Shown: positions 11,920-22,976 of the stretch, one piece after another
Numbering within the stretch: position 1 is the first letter of the stretch
Layout of the letters: every line of letters begins with the position of its first letter
Source of the DNA: Albimonas pacifica
GTDB lineage: Bacteria; Pseudomonadota; Alphaproteobacteria; Rhodobacterales; Rhodobacteraceae
Direction of reading: 5' to 3'
DNA length: 64,000 nt
NCBI RefSeq assembly: GCF_900113695.1
Contig: NZ_FOQH01000004.1
Span: forward strand, 248,001 to 312,000
The notes under the pieces: generated by a model
Seen by the model: the letters and a program-made list of their open reading frames with translations, nothing else
Databases searched by the model: none
What the model was told of the DNA's origin: nothing
Translations under genes and position numbers: made by a program

Positions 11920-12414
11920 ATGCTCCAGCCCGTCCGCCGCGCGATCGTCGCCGCCATAGGCGGCGTCGCCATCGCCTCCGTGGCGGCGGGCTGGGGCCTC
12001 TGGCTTTCCTGGGGCGCGACCGGCTGGCCGGGCCTCGACGCTTGGGCGCAGGGCGTCGACCCGCGGGACGCGCTCCTGTTCTGCGCCAACCTGATGCTCG
12101 TGGGCGGGTCTCTCGCGACGCTCGCGCCGGGGCTGCTGCCGACGACGGCCGTCCCCCCGGCGGAGGCGGCGCCGGCCGGCCCGGTGGGGCGGCGGACCGC
12201 GCTCGGGCTTCAGCTCGGCGTGGGCGCCCTCCTGCTGGCCTGCATCCTGCCCTACGCCGTCGGCGCGCCCGCGTGGTCGCCGTTCGCGATGGTCCGCAGC
12301 GTCGCGCCCGACTGGGGCCTGCTGGCGGTCGGCTCGCTGATCGCGACGCTGTCCGGCGGCCAGTGCCTCCGCCGCGCGCTGCGCGCCCCGACCGCGACCG
12401 CGGCCGGGATCTGA
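11920..12414 (+). CDS. Hypothetical integral membrane protein in suc operon
   Basis: 164 aa with four hydrophobic segments (about residues 8-30, 52-70, 93-116 and 128-146) and no recognised family motif. It begins 10 bp after sucB and ends 16 bp before the MAPEG gene, so it belongs to the operon. Function unknown. It could be a lineage-specific passenger. Confidence 0.6.
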   Translation: MLQPVRRAIVAAIGGVAIASVAAGWGLWLSWGATGWPGLDAWAQGVDPRDALLFCANLMLVGGSLATLAPGLLPTTAVPPAEAAPAGPVGRRTALGLQLGVGALLLACILPYAVGAPAWSPFAMVRSVAPDWGLLAVGSLIATLSGGQCLRRALRAPTATAAGI

Positions 12415-12430
12415 GACGGGAGACGCAGCC

Positions 12431-12844
12431 ATGCCCGAAACCGTCCCCCTCGGCGGCTCCGAAATCACTGTGCTCGCGCTGGGCGGCCTGCTGCTGTTCG
12501 TCCAGTTCGTGCTGATGGCGGTTCCGGCCAACCTCCAGCTCGGCCCGGGCAAGACCATGGGCCCGCGCGACAGGCCGCTGGAGCTGACCGGCAAGGCCGG
12601 GCGGCTGCACCGGGCGCTGTCGAACATGCATGAATCGCTGCTGTTCTACGCGGTGGCGGCGGTGTCGGTGACCCTGCTGGGCGCGGCCTCGCCGCTGACG
12701 GCGGCCTGCGCGTGGATCTGGCTCGCGGCCCGCGTGCTCTACGTCCCCGCCTACGCCTTCGGCTGGACCCCCGGCCGCTCCCTCATCTTCGCGGTGGGCA
12801 ACGGCGCCGCGCTGCTTATGATCCTCGTCGCGCTGCTCGGCTGA
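12431..12844 (+). CDS. MAPEG family membrane protein
   Basis: 137-aa protein with four predicted helices and the MAPEG pattern ([23 protein letters not shown] followed by a hydrophobic helix; YVPAYAFGW). MAPEG proteins include glutathione-linked membrane enzymes, but the bacterial branch is mostly uncharacterised. GGGAGACG precedes the ATG. It lies between sucB and lpdA, an arrangement I recall from Rhodobacteraceae genomes. Confidence 0.8.
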   Translation: MPETVPLGGSEITVLALGGLLLFVQFVLMAVPANLQLGPGKTMGPRDRPLELTGKAGRLHRALSNMHESLLFYAVAAVSVTLLGAASPLTAACAWIWLAARVLYVPAYAFGWTPGRSLIFAVGNGAALLMILVALLG

Positions 12845-12891
12845 GAGCGCGCGGCCCGAACCCGCGGGCGATGACCCGCAAGGAGGACCCA

Positions 12892-14292
12892 ATGTCCGAG
12901 ACCGAATTCGACCTGGTCGTCATCGGCGGCGGCCCCGGCGGCTACTACTGCGCGATCCGCGCCGCCCAGCTGGGCCTGAAGACCGCCTGCGTCGAGGGAC
13001 GCGGCACGCTCGGCGGCACCTGCCTCAACGTGGGCTGCATCCCCTCCAAGGCGCTGCTGCACTCGTCCGAGCTGGTGCACGAGACCGGCGACAACTTCGC
13101 CAAGATGGGCATCTCGGTCGGCGAGGTCTCGGTCGATGTGGCCAAGATGCTCGAGTACAAGCAGGGCGTGATCGACTCCAACACCGGCGGGATCGAGTTC
13201 CTGTTCAAGAAGAACAAGGTCACCTGGCTGAAGGGCTACGGCAAGATCACCGGCAAGGGCCAGGTCGAGGTCTCGGGCGAGTCCGAGGGGACCTACAAGG
13301 CCAAGAACATCGTCATCGCCACCGGCTCCGACGTCGCCGTCCCCCCCTTCGTGGAGCTGGACGAGGAGCGCATCGTCTCCTCCACCGGCGCGCTGGAACT
13401 GAAGGAAGTCCCCAAGAAGATGGTCGTCATCGGCGCCGGCGTCATCGGGCTGGAGCTCGGCTCCGTCTGGCATCGGCTGGGCGCCGAGGTCTCGGTCATC
13501 GAGTATCTCGACCAGATCACCCCCGGCATGGACGGCGAGATCTGCAAGACCTTCCAGCGCACGCTGAAGAAGCAGGGCATCGACTTCACGCTCGGCGCCG
13601 CGGTGCAGTCGGTCGAGAAGGGCGAGCGCCTGACCGTGACCTACAAGCTGCGCAAGGACGACAGCGAGCACACGATGGAGGCCGACGTCGTCCTCGTCGC
13701 CACCGGCCGCAAGCCCTACACCGAGGGGCTCGGCCTCGACGACATGGGCATCGAGCTCGACAACCGCGGCCGCATCGTGGTGGATCAGCACTTCAAGACC
13801 CGGCTCGACGGCTGCTACGCCATCGGCGACGTGATCGCGGGCCCGATGCTCGCCCACAAGGCCGAGGACGAGGGCGGCGCGGTGGCCGAGATCATCGCCG
13901 GCCAGGCGGGCCACGTGAACTACGACGTGATCCCCTCGGTGATCTACACCAGCCCGGAGGTCGCAGCCGTCGGCAAGACCGAGGAGCAGCTGAAGGAAGA
14001 GGGCCGCGCCTACAAGGTCGGCAAGTTCCCCTTCATGGGCAACGGCCGCGCCAAGGCGAACCTGGTGGCCGACGGCTTCGTCAAGATCCTGGCGGACAAG
14101 GAGACGGACCGCATTCTCGGCTGCCACATCATGGGCCCCGCCGCCGGCGACCTGATCCACGAGGTCTGCGTGGCCATGGAGTTCGGCGCCGCGGCCGAGG
14201 ACCTCGCCCGCACGTGCCACGCCCACCCCACCTTCTCCGAGGCGGTGCGCGAGGCGGCGCTCGCCTGCGGCGACGGCGCCATCCACGCCTGA
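12892..14292 (+). CDS. lpdA: Dihydrolipoyl dehydrogenase E3
   Basis: FAD disulfide oxidoreductase that reoxidises the lipoyl groups of SucB and reduces NAD+. 466 aa, standard length. [10 protein letters not shown] binds FAD; the redox pair is Cys44/Cys49 in [13 protein letters not shown]; the C-terminal [13 protein letters not shown] holds the catalytic His-Glu. ATG 12892 is chosen because of the strong AAGGAGGA at 12880-12887 and the family's N-terminus; the frame is open further upstream but that part is not lpd-like. Last gene of the operon, followed by a strong hairpin. Confidence 0.96.
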   Translation: MSETEFDLVVIGGGPGGYYCAIRAAQLGLKTACVEGRGTLGGTCLNVGCIPSKALLHSSELVHETGDNFAKMGISVGEVSVDVAKMLEYKQGVIDSNTGGIEFLFKKNKVTWLKGYGKITGKGQVEVSGESEGTYKAKNIVIATGSDVAVPPFVELDEERIVSSTGALELKEVPKKMVVIGAGVIGLELGSVWHRLGAEVSVIEYLDQITPGMDGEICKTFQRTLKKQGIDFTLGAAVQSVEKGERLTVTYKLRKDDSEHTMEADVVLVATGRKPYTEGLGLDDMGIELDNRGRIVVDQHFKTRLDGCYAIGDVIAGPMLAHKAEDEGGAVAEIIAGQAGHVNYDVIPSVIYTSPEVAAVGKTEEQLKEEGRAYKVGKFPFMGNGRAKANLVADGFVKILADKETDRILGCHIMGPAAGDLIHEVCVAMEFGAAAEDLARTCHAHPTFSEAVREAALACGDGAIHA

Positions 14293-14316
14293 CGGCCGCC
14301 CCCCTCCGCTGATCCC

Positions 14317-14346
14317 ACGCCCCGCCGCTCCACCGCGGCGGGGCGT
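14317..14346 (+). terminator. Terminator hairpin of the suc-lpd operon
   Basis: ACGCCCCGCCGC (14317-14328), loop TCCACC, and GCGGCGGGGCGT (14335-14346) form a perfect 12-bp stem 24 bp after the lpdA stop. There is no real U run, which is common in this very GC-rich window. Confidence 0.65.
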
Positions 14347-14490
14347 CCGCATTCCCACCCCCCGCGATCCGGGTGGACAGCCGCCCCGCGGCGCCCGAGG
14401 CTTCGCCCGCTCGCCCGGCGCCCCGCCGGCCGGGCGTTGCGGAGGCCGGGCCCGCGCCGGCCCCCCTCCGCCTGGAGGGAGGACCGCGCG

Positions 14491-14877
14491 ATGACCACCC
14501 CGATGCGGCTGGAGGGCGAGATCGCCTTCGAGGTGACCTCGGTCGGCCCCGAGCGTTCGCTCGGCGAGATGCCGGTGCAGCCCGGCATCCTCAACCCGTT
14601 CGGCACCGTCCATGCCGGCGCGCTGATCTGGTTCGCCGACGTGCTCGCCACCCGCCACGTCTTCGGCGCGGGCGAGGTCGAGGCGGGCATGGCCTCCTTC
14701 CCCGTGGCGGTGACGCTGAACGCGCAGCTTCTCTCGAACCGCTCCGACGGGGTGCTGAGCGGGGAGGCGCGATGGGTGAAGCAGGGCCGCCGCGTCTCGA
14801 CCGTGCGCACGCTGGTCACGGGGCCCGACGGCAAGGTCCTGCTCGATCTCACCTCCACCCACGTCTCCGCGCGCTGA
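14491..14877 (+). CDS. PaaI-type hotdog thioesterase
   Basis: 128-aa hotdog-fold acyl-CoA thioesterase-like protein. NPFGTVHAGALIWFADVLAT is the central motif of PaaI/YbgC-type enzymes, with the helix-capping Gly and candidate catalytic Asp. ATG 14491 is chosen for its GGAGGGAGG ribosome site (14474-14482). The acyl-CoA substrate is unknown. It stands alone behind the suc operon terminator. Confidence 0.82.
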   Translation: MTTPMRLEGEIAFEVTSVGPERSLGEMPVQPGILNPFGTVHAGALIWFADVLATRHVFGAGEVEAGMASFPVAVTLNAQLLSNRSDGVLSGEARWVKQGRRVSTVRTLVTGPDGKVLLDLTSTHVSAR

Positions 14878-15079
14878 GCCGCGCCGGCGCTCCGGCCCGG
14901 GGTCGGCGGGGGTGGGCGGGCGGGAGCCGACGCCGGGTCGGAGCGCCGGCGCGGCGCCCCCGCCGCTACGTGGCGTCACAGCCGCTTTCGCGCCGCATCC
15001 ACGCATCGACGCGCCCGGAATTCCCTGCCATTCTCGCGCCCCGAGGCCGCCGCGCGCGCGCCGACCCGGAGACCCCGCC

Positions 15080-15568
15080 ATGCGCCTGCGCCACGAAACC
15101 GAGGCCGACCACGACACCGTGCGCCGCGTGATCGAGGCCGCCTTCGGCCGCGAGGACGAGGCGCATCTGGTCGACCGCCTGCGCGCGGAAGGCGACGCCG
15201 CGATCTCGCTGGTGGCCGAGGTCGACGGGCGCATCGCCGGCCACGTGATGTTCTCGCCCATGCGCAGCCCCGCGGGCGCGCTGGGCCTCGCCCCCGTCTC
15301 GGTGCGCCCGGACCTGCACGGGAACGGCATCGGCGGCGCCCTGATCCGGGAAGGGCTGGAGGAGGCGCGCAAGCGCGGCTTCACCGCCTGTTTCGTGCTC
15401 GGCGACCCGCCCTACTACACCCGCTTCGGCTTCACGCCCGAGCGCGCGCGCGGCTACGCCACGCCCTTCGCCGGCCCCTTCCTGATGGCCCTGGACCTGA
15501 CCCCCGGCGCGCTTTCGGGCGAAGGCGAGCTCGCCTACGCCCGCGCCTTCGACGATCTCGCCGAATGA
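15080..15568 (+). CDS. GNAT N-acetyltransferase (YhbS-like)
   Basis: 162-aa acetyl-CoA-dependent N-acetyltransferase. V/I-RPDLHGNGIGGALI (about residues 76-90) is motif A, the pyrophosphate loop, and GDPPYYTRFGF matches the YhbS-like C-terminal motif. ATG 15080 follows GGAGA. Its stop overlaps the start of the ABC permease gene (ATGA), so translation is coupled to the transporter, suggesting a related substrate, perhaps an amine or peptide. Confidence 0.82.
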   Translation: MRLRHETEADHDTVRRVIEAAFGREDEAHLVDRLRAEGDAAISLVAEVDGRIAGHVMFSPMRSPAGALGLAPVSVRPDLHGNGIGGALIREGLEEARKRGFTACFVLGDPPYYTRFGFTPERARGYATPFAGPFLMALDLTPGALSGEGELAYARAFDDLAE

Positions 15569-16515
15569 CAGCCTTTCTCCTGCAGCGCGCCTTCACCCTC
15601 GCGCTGACGCTCCTCGCCGCCACCGTCGCCATCTTCCTGCTGCTCGAGGTCGTGCCCGGCGACCCGGCGCTGACCATGATGGGCATGAACGCCGATCCCG
15701 CCGCGGTCGAGGCGCTGCGCGAGCAGCTCGGCCTCAACGCGCCGCTGGTCGAGCGCTACCTGACCTGGATGGCCGACATGCTGCGGGGCGATTTCGGCAC
15801 CTCCTACACCTACAAGACGCCCGTCACCGAGCTGGTGCTCGAGCGTCTGGTGGTCACCCTGCCGCTGACGATCTATGCGCTGACCCTCTCGACGCTGATC
15901 GCCATCCCGGCGGGCATCGCGGCGGCGGCGCGGCGCAACTCGCCGGCGGATCTCACGATCATGGGCATCACCCAGATCGGCATCGCGGTCCCGAACTTCT
16001 GGTTCGCGATGCTGCTGGTGATCCTGTTCGCCTCGGTCCTGCAGATGTTCCAGGCGGGCGGCTTCCCCGGCTGGGACGCGGGCTTCTGGGCCGCGATGAA
16101 GTCCCTCACCCTCCCCGCCATCGCCCTCGCCCTGCCGCAGGCGGCGATCCTGACGCGGATCATGCGCTCCTCGCTCCTCGACGCGATGGGCGAGGACTAT
16201 GTGCGCACCGCCCGGGCCAAGGGCCTGACCCGCGCCCAGGCCCTGCGCCGCCACGCGCTTCGCAACGCGCTGATCCCGGTGCTGACCATCATCGGCATGC
16301 AGTTCAGCTTCCTGATCACCGGCGCGATCATCATCGAGAACGTGTTCTTCCTGCCCGGCCTCGGCCGGCTGGTCTTCCAGGGCGTCGCCCAGCGCGACCT
16401 GATCGTGGTGAAGTCGGTCATCGTGCTGATGGTCTTCGCCGTGGTCATCGTCACGCTGCTCGTCGACATGGCCTACGCCATCGTGGACCCGCGCCTGCGG
16501 GAGGGCCGGCGATGA
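15565..16515 (+). CDS. ABC transporter permease, DppB/OppB type
   Basis: 316-aa inner-membrane permease of the dipeptide/oligopeptide/nickel family. Six hydrophobic helices are evident, with N-terminal LEVVPGDPALTMMG and the cytoplasmic EAA loop (EDYVRTARAKGLTRAQALRRHALRNALIPV) that contacts the ATPase. It overlaps the GNAT gene upstream and the second permease downstream by 4 bp each. Confidence 0.92.
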   Translation: MTAFLLQRAFTLALTLLAATVAIFLLLEVVPGDPALTMMGMNADPAAVEALREQLGLNAPLVERYLTWMADMLRGDFGTSYTYKTPVTELVLERLVVTLPLTIYALTLSTLIAIPAGIAAAARRNSPADLTIMGITQIGIAVPNFWFAMLLVILFASVLQMFQAGGFPGWDAGFWAAMKSLTLPAIALALPQAAILTRIMRSSLLDAMGEDYVRTARAKGLTRAQALRRHALRNALIPVLTIIGMQFSFLITGAIIIENVFFLPGLGRLVFQGVAQRDLIVVKSVIVLMVFAVVIVTLLVDMAYAIVDPRLREGRR

Positions 16516-17326
16516 GGATCTCCGCCTCGCTCCTGGTCGGGGGCCTCCTCTCGGCGATGTTCATCGTCGCTGCGCTCGTCAGCTACCTCTGGACCCCCTA
16601 CGACGTCGAGAAGATGGCCGTCGTCGCCCGCCTGAAGCCCCCGGGGGCCGAGTTCTGGTTCGGCACCGACCATTTCGGCCGGGACATCTTCTCGATGGTC
16701 ATGGTCGGCGCGCGCACCTCGATCGCGGTGGCGCTGGTGGCCGTCGGCATCGGCGCCGTCTTCGGCGTGCCGCTGGGCCTGCTGGCGGCGGCCAACCGCG
16801 GGGCCTGGTACGACGAGCTGATCATGCGCTTCAACGACCTGGTCTTCGCCTTCCCCGCCCTGCTGCTGGCGATCCTGTTCACCGCCACCCTCGGGCCCGG
16901 CGCCGTCAACGCGATCCTCGCCATCGGGATCTTCAACATCCCCGTCTTCGCCCGCCTCGCCCGCGGCGCGGCGCTCAGCCTGTGGACCCGCGAATACATC
17001 ATGGCCGCCCGCGCGGCCGGCAAACGCTCGGCCCGGATCTCGGCCGAGCACATCCTTCCCAACATCCTCAACCTGCTGATCGTGCAGGCGACGATCCAGT
17101 TCAGCCTCGCGATCCTCGCCGAGGCGGGCCTGAGCTACCTCGGCCTCGGCGCCCAGCCGCCGATCCCGTCGTGGGGCCGGATGCTGTCCGAGGCGCAGAC
17201 GATGATCTACGTGGCGCCCTGGTTCGCGATCTTCCCCGGCCTCGCCATCGTGCTGACCGTGCTGGGGCTGAACCTGATGGGCGACGGCCTGCGCGACTGG
17301 CTGGACCCCAAGCTGAGGCGCGCCCG

Positions 17327-17330
<4 letters not shown>
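16512..17330 (+). CDS. ABC transporter permease, DppC/OppC type
   Basis: 272-aa partner permease. The FGTDHFGRDIFSMVMVGARTS segment and the EAA loop (REYIMAARAAGKRSARISAEHILPN) are diagnostic. It forms the heterodimeric channel with the preceding permease. 4-bp ATGA overlaps on both sides show tight translational coupling. Confidence 0.92.
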
Positions 17331-18921
<1,591 letters not shown>

Positions 18922-18925
<4 letters not shown>

Positions 18926-18987
18926 GGCGCATTTCAATGCGCCGTCTGCGGGCCGCGACCCGGATGGCGCATTGAAATGCGCCCTAC
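18922..18987. repeat. GTAG-type REP doublet (inverted pair)
   Basis: A perfect 22-bp inverted repeat (18922-18943 and 18966-18987) with a 22-nt spacer. Each arm starts, reading inward, with GTAG and then an 8-bp hairpin: GGCGCATT-TC-AATGCGCC on the left and GGCGCATT-GA-AATGCGCC on the right. GTAG plus a short hairpin is the hallmark of REP sequences mobilised by RAYT (TnpA-REP) transposases, and an inverted pair is the REPIN/BIME form. The left GTAG provides the stop codon of the ABC ATPase gene. It lies between convergent genes and could also act as a two-way terminator. Confidence 0.72.
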
Positions 18988-19015
18988 GGCGGCGCCCACC
19001 GGCGTTGCGCCGGCA

Positions 19016-21307
19016 TCAGGCGGGCGTCAGCTCCACCCGGAAATCCACCGCCGCCTCCACCGCCGCGTCGGAATAGAGGAACGGCACATACTCCCCCTTC
19101 GCCCACAGCGGCGCGAGGTCGCGGTAGTGGGCCGAGCTCGGGTCCCCCGACTGCCCCGGCGCATTGATGCACACCGAGGCGTCCCAGTTCCCCACGTCCA
19201 CCACGAAGCGCACCGAGGCCCCCGCGATCACCCGGAAATCCGTCCCCCGGTAGGCCGCCATCATCACCGTCGTGTAGTCCCCGCCCTTCGCCAGCGGGCC
19301 GATGTTCAGCCCCTCGTCCATCCGCGCCAGCGGATGCTCGAAGAAGCCCTGATGCAGGTCGCCCCACCGCCAATCCGCCTCCGGCCCGTGGGATTTCAGA
19401 AGGTCCGCATGCGCCGCCGCCAGCGTCTCCGCCAGCAGCCGGTCGCGGGCGGCGACGGGGTCCGCGCCGAAGCGCCCATCGGGGCTTTCCAGCGCCTGCA
19501 CGATGCCCTCCACGTCGCCGGGCGCGAAGAACACCGCCGGCACCTGCGGGGCGATCAGCGCGAAGAGCCCCGCCTTCAGCCGCTTTGTCCACCACCAGCC
19601 CATCAGCAGCGCCGCCGCCGAGTCCGCCCGGAAGCCCCCGTCCCAGCCGGCCAGCAGCGCCCGGCCCGGCGTGCCCCCGGGCAGGGCTCTCACCAATTCC
19701 AGCAACCGGCGCGTGGGGCGCGAGATCACGTCGGTCTGCAGCGCCTGGCTGGCGGCGATGGAGTGGGCGGCGTCCGCGGACAGCACCGCCTCGATGCGCG
19801 AGGCGCGCGTGTTCTCCAGCCACTCGAACCCGATCTGGGTCTCGGCCTGGTCGTAGTCGTCGGGCAGGTTGAACTCGTTGGCGGAGTGGACGAAGCCGCG
19901 CTCGGGGTTCACCTCGTGGGGGAGGGCGTCGAGGGGGTGGAAGCCCTCCCATTCATTGGACCCGTCGCCTTTCGCCGGCAGCAGCCCGGTCCAGCTGCGC
20001 CGCACCGGGACCATGCCGGCGGGCTGCCAGCAGATGTCGCCCCCCGCATCCGCCCAGACATGGTTCAGCGAGGGGGTCGCGAAGCGGCGCAGCGCCTCTC
20101 GGAATTCCGGAACCGACTTCGCCCGCATGGTCGACAGCCCGCCGAAATAGGCCGCCGAGCCCGGCTCGAACCACACCGAGCGCAAGGCGAACAGCCGCCC
20201 GCCGTCGCGCAGCAGCACCGGGCCGTGAGCGGTGAACTCCATGACATGGGTCTGGGGGGCGTGGCCGGCGATCTCGAAGACCGTCTCGACCTTTTCGATC
20301 TCGGTCCAGCCCTCGGGGCCGCGATAACGGTCGCCGTCCAGGTCGTAGACGTAGACGTCTTCTTGATCCGTGCCAAAGATCGTCTGGGTGAAGGCGCCCT
20401 GGCCGTTGTGGCCCATGGAGATGCCGGGCATCGAGGGCTCGCCCGCCCCGATCACGTCCAGCCCCGGCCCCGTCAGGTGCACGAGATACCGCAGCGAGGG
20501 CAGCCCGTGCGCGCGATGCGGATCGCCCGCGCAGATCGGCCGCCCGGTCGCGGTGCGCGCGGCCGAGACCGCCCAGTTGTTCGACCCGGTCCAGGCGGCG
20601 TCGGCGACCACCCCCTCCAGCTCGTCCACCTTGCGCCACTTGCAGGCCTGCTCCAGCGGGCAGTCCATGCGGTCCTCGGGGAAGGTGACGGGAGCGGTGG
20701 CGAGGCGGAACAGGTCCAGCGCCTCCAGCGGGATGTCGGCATAGGGCGCGGCGGGTTCGCCGGCGTCGACCGGGGGCTCCAGGTTCCGGCGCAGCAGGTC
20801 CGTCTCCGGCCCCGCCTTGGCGAGCACCTGGGCGCGCAGCACCTCCGACAGCGCATTGCGGGTCAGCGCGTGGGAGCGGACGCGGACCAGGTCCTCGGGC
20901 GCGAACTTCTCCGGGCGCGTGCCGGTCAGGGCGAATTCGGGGGGGAGGGGGGCCTCGCCCGCCTCGATGGCGTCGATCCAGGCGTTGATGCCGGCGGCGA
21001 AGCGGATGCAGATCATCTCGGCGTCGTCGCCGTAGGCGGCCCATTCCGCCGCCATGTCCCCGCGATACAGGAAGGCGCGCGCGGCGCGGTCCTGCTCCAG
21101 GAAGCCCGGCCCGAAGCTCGCCGCCAGCCGGCCGAGGCCGCGCTTGCGCCACAGGTCGATCTGCCAGAGCCGGTCGCGGGCCGCGTTCGCGCCCTGCGCG
21201 AAGAACAGGTCCTCGAGGCTCCCGGCCTTGATATGCGGGATGCCCCAGCGGTCGACGCGGATCTCGGCGCGGGCCGCGAGGCCGGCGAGGACGAGGCTCT
21301 GGCTCAT
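19016..21307 (-). CDS. Penicillin acylase family N-terminal nucleophile hydrolase
   Basis: 763-aa Ntn hydrolase that cleaves amide bonds of N-acyl substrates (penicillins, acyl-homoserine lactones or acyl-peptides, depending on the member). Family proteins self-cleave so that a Ser becomes the beta-subunit N-terminus; here Ser242 in TGSNNW is that residue. The alpha part is residues 1-241. ATG 21307 is chosen for the GAAAGG upstream and because the N-terminus then reads into the family motif DRWGIPHIKA. No signal peptide is seen, so it is probably cytoplasmic, unlike periplasmic PVA/PGA. Convergent with the ABC operon, divergent from the deacetylase. Confidence 0.88.
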   Translation of the reverse strand: MSQSLVLAGLAARAEIRVDRWGIPHIKAGSLEDLFFAQGANAARDRLWQIDLWRKRGLGRLAASFGPGFLEQDRAARAFLYRGDMAAEWAAYGDDAEMICIRFAAGINAWIDAIEAGEAPLPPEFALTGTRPEKFAPEDLVRVRSHALTRNALSEVLRAQVLAKAGPETDLLRRNLEPPVDAGEPAAPYADIPLEALDLFRLATAPVTFPEDRMDCPLEQACKWRKVDELEGVVADAAWTGSNNWAVSAARTATGRPICAGDPHRAHGLPSLRYLVHLTGPGLDVIGAGEPSMPGISMGHNGQGAFTQTIFGTDQEDVYVYDLDGDRYRGPEGWTEIEKVETVFEIAGHAPQTHVMEFTAHGPVLLRDGGRLFALRSVWFEPGSAAYFGGLSTMRAKSVPEFREALRRFATPSLNHVWADAGGDICWQPAGMVPVRRSWTGLLPAKGDGSNEWEGFHPLDALPHEVNPERGFVHSANEFNLPDDYDQAETQIGFEWLENTRASRIEAVLSADAAHSIAASQALQTDVISRPTRRLLELVRALPGGTPGRALLAGWDGGFRADSAAALLMGWWWTKRLKAGLFALIAPQVPAVFFAPGDVEGIVQALESPDGRFGADPVAARDRLLAETLAAAHADLLKSHGPEADWRWGDLHQGFFEHPLARMDEGLNIGPLAKGGDYTTVMMAAYRGTDFRVIAGASVRFVVDVGNWDASVCINAPGQSGDPSSAHYRDLAPLWAKGEYVPFLYSDAAVEAAVDFRVELTPA

Positions 21308-21419
21308 GGGGAAGGCCTTTCGTGGTTGCGCGGCCAGCTTAGGAGTCGACATCCGCCCCCGCAATACGCCTGAATTGGCGAGAAGGCCGCGCGAGGACGG
21401 CCGCGACAAGGGGAGTTGC

Positions 21420-22256
21420 ATGATGAAGCACGACACCTCCGTGCCCTGGCCGAACGGCGCCCGCTGCGCGGTGATGCTGACCTTCGACTTCGACGCCGAG
21501 ACGCTGTGGACCTCGCGCGACGAGCGCAACTGGAACCGGCCCGGCGTCCTCTCCCAGGGTCGCTACGGCGCTAAGCTGGGCGTGCCCAAGCTGCTGGAAA
21601 TGCTGTCGGAGGAGGGGCTGCCGGCCACCTTCTTCGTCCCCGGCTGGACGGTCGAGAACCACCGCGACCGCGTGGACATGATCCTCAAGGAGGGTCACGA
21701 GATCGGCCACCACTCCTATTCCCACAAGTGGGTCGCGGACGATCCGGCGGCGGAGGCGGAGGAGTTCGAGAGGGGGCTGGCGTCGCTCGCCGCCGCGGGG
21801 GTCGCGCCGAAGGGCTTCCGCTCGCCGGCGGGCGAGGTCTCGGCCGGGCTGCTGGCGACGCAGGCGCGCCACGGGCTGCTCTACGACAGCTCGCTGATGG
21901 ACGACGTGAGCCCGTATCGGCATGTACTGGCGGACGGCTCGAAGGGCCCGATCGAGCTGCCCTGGCACTGGAGCCTCGACGACGCGCCCTTCGCGCTGTT
22001 CTCGGTCGCCTCGCCGCGGCCGATCTTCCCCAACTCCAACATGCTGGAGATCTGGAAGGCGGAGTTCCGCGAGATCTACCGCTGGGGCGGTCTGTTCGAC
22101 CTGGTGATGCACCCGCAGATCACCGGCCGCCCCTCGCGCATCGCGCTGCTGCGGGAGATGGTGGCCTTCATCCGCACGTTCCCCAGCGTCTGGTTCGCCA
22201 CCGGCGCGCAGGTCGCCGAGGCCTGGGCGGCGCTGGAGGCGGAGGGGAAGGTCTAG
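21420..22256 (+). CDS. Polysaccharide deacetylase (NodB domain) family
   Basis: 278-aa NodB-fold metal hydrolase. TFDFD (residues 21-25) supplies the catalytic base and metal Asp; HSYSH provides the His-x3-His metal ligands; RSPAGE is motif 3. Members deacetylate chitin-like or peptidoglycan sugars, while a related branch hydrolyses allantoin-like amides. Two adjacent ATGs (21420 and 21423) follow GGGAG at 21411-21415, and either could be used. Divergent from the acylase across 112 bp. Confidence 0.85.
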   Translation: MMKHDTSVPWPNGARCAVMLTFDFDAETLWTSRDERNWNRPGVLSQGRYGAKLGVPKLLEMLSEEGLPATFFVPGWTVENHRDRVDMILKEGHEIGHHSYSHKWVADDPAAEAEEFERGLASLAAAGVAPKGFRSPAGEVSAGLLATQARHGLLYDSSLMDDVSPYRHVLADGSKGPIELPWHWSLDDAPFALFSVASPRPIFPNSNMLEIWKAEFREIYRWGGLFDLVMHPQITGRPSRIALLREMVAFIRTFPSVWFATGAQVAEAWAALEAEGKV

Positions 22257-22927
22257 AGGCCCACCGCCCGCCGGGCCAGCGCCGGCAGCTCCGCGAAATC
22301 CGAGAAGGCGGCGTCGGGGGCCAGCGCCTCGGGCGGGGAATGGCGGTAGCCGTCGAGGTGCAGCAGGAACGGCAGGCCCGCGGCGCGGGCGGTCTCGGCG
22401 TCGGTCTCGCTGTCGCCGAGATAGGCCGCCGGGCCCTCGCCCAGCGGCGCCAGGGCGGCGGCGATCACGCGGGGGTCGGGCTTGAGCACCTCCAGCCCGT
22501 CCTCGCCGCGCACCGAGTCGCCGCCGACCACGTGCTCGACCGCAAAGCCGAGCCCCTCCAGCAGCCGGCGCGCCTTCGCCTCGGGCTTCTGGGTGCAGAC
22601 GGCGAGGCGCCAGCCCTCGGCCGCCAGCGCCTCCAGCGCCGCGACGGCGCCCGGGTAGGCGGTGGAGGCCTCGAGCGGGTCGTAGCCCTCCCGGAAGGCG
22701 GCGAGGAAGGGGGTGACGTCCCCGCCCGGCACGCCGCCGGAGTGGGTCAGCAGCCGTTCGACCTGCACCCGCTGGCCGCGGCCGACGAAGGTCTTGTAGG
22801 TCTCGACCGTGACCGGGGGCCGGCCCAGCGCCGCCAGCAGGCGGTTGCCCGCCGCGCAGAGGCTGGGGGCGCTGTCGGCGAGCGTGCCGTCGAGGTCGCA
22901 GACCAGGCGGGGGGCGGCGGTGAGCAT
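22253..22927 (-). CDS. HAD hydrolase, phosphoglycolate phosphatase-like
   Basis: 224-aa haloacid-dehalogenase phosphatase. Motif I DLDGTLADS holds nucleophile Asp11 and Asp13; motif II is TQK; motif IV is GDSETD. The cap and length fit Gph/PGP enzymes that remove phosphate from 2-phosphoglycolate, though specificity is not certain. ATG 22927 is preceded by GGAGG. Its stop overlaps the deacetylase stop by 4 bp (convergent). Confidence 0.85.
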   Translation of the reverse strand: MLTAAPRLVCDLDGTLADSAPSLCAAGNRLLAALGRPPVTVETYKTFVGRGQRVQVERLLTHSGGVPGGDVTPFLAAFREGYDPLEASTAYPGAVAALEALAAEGWRLAVCTQKPEAKARRLLEGLGFAVEHVVGGDSVRGEDGLEVLKPDPRVIAAALAPLGEGPAAYLGDSETDAETARAAGLPFLLHLDGYRHSPPEALAPDAAFSDFAELPALARRAVGL

Positions 22928-22976
22928 GGGGCCTCCGGATGCGGGCGCGTCACCCAACGCCGCCCGCTCCCGGCGG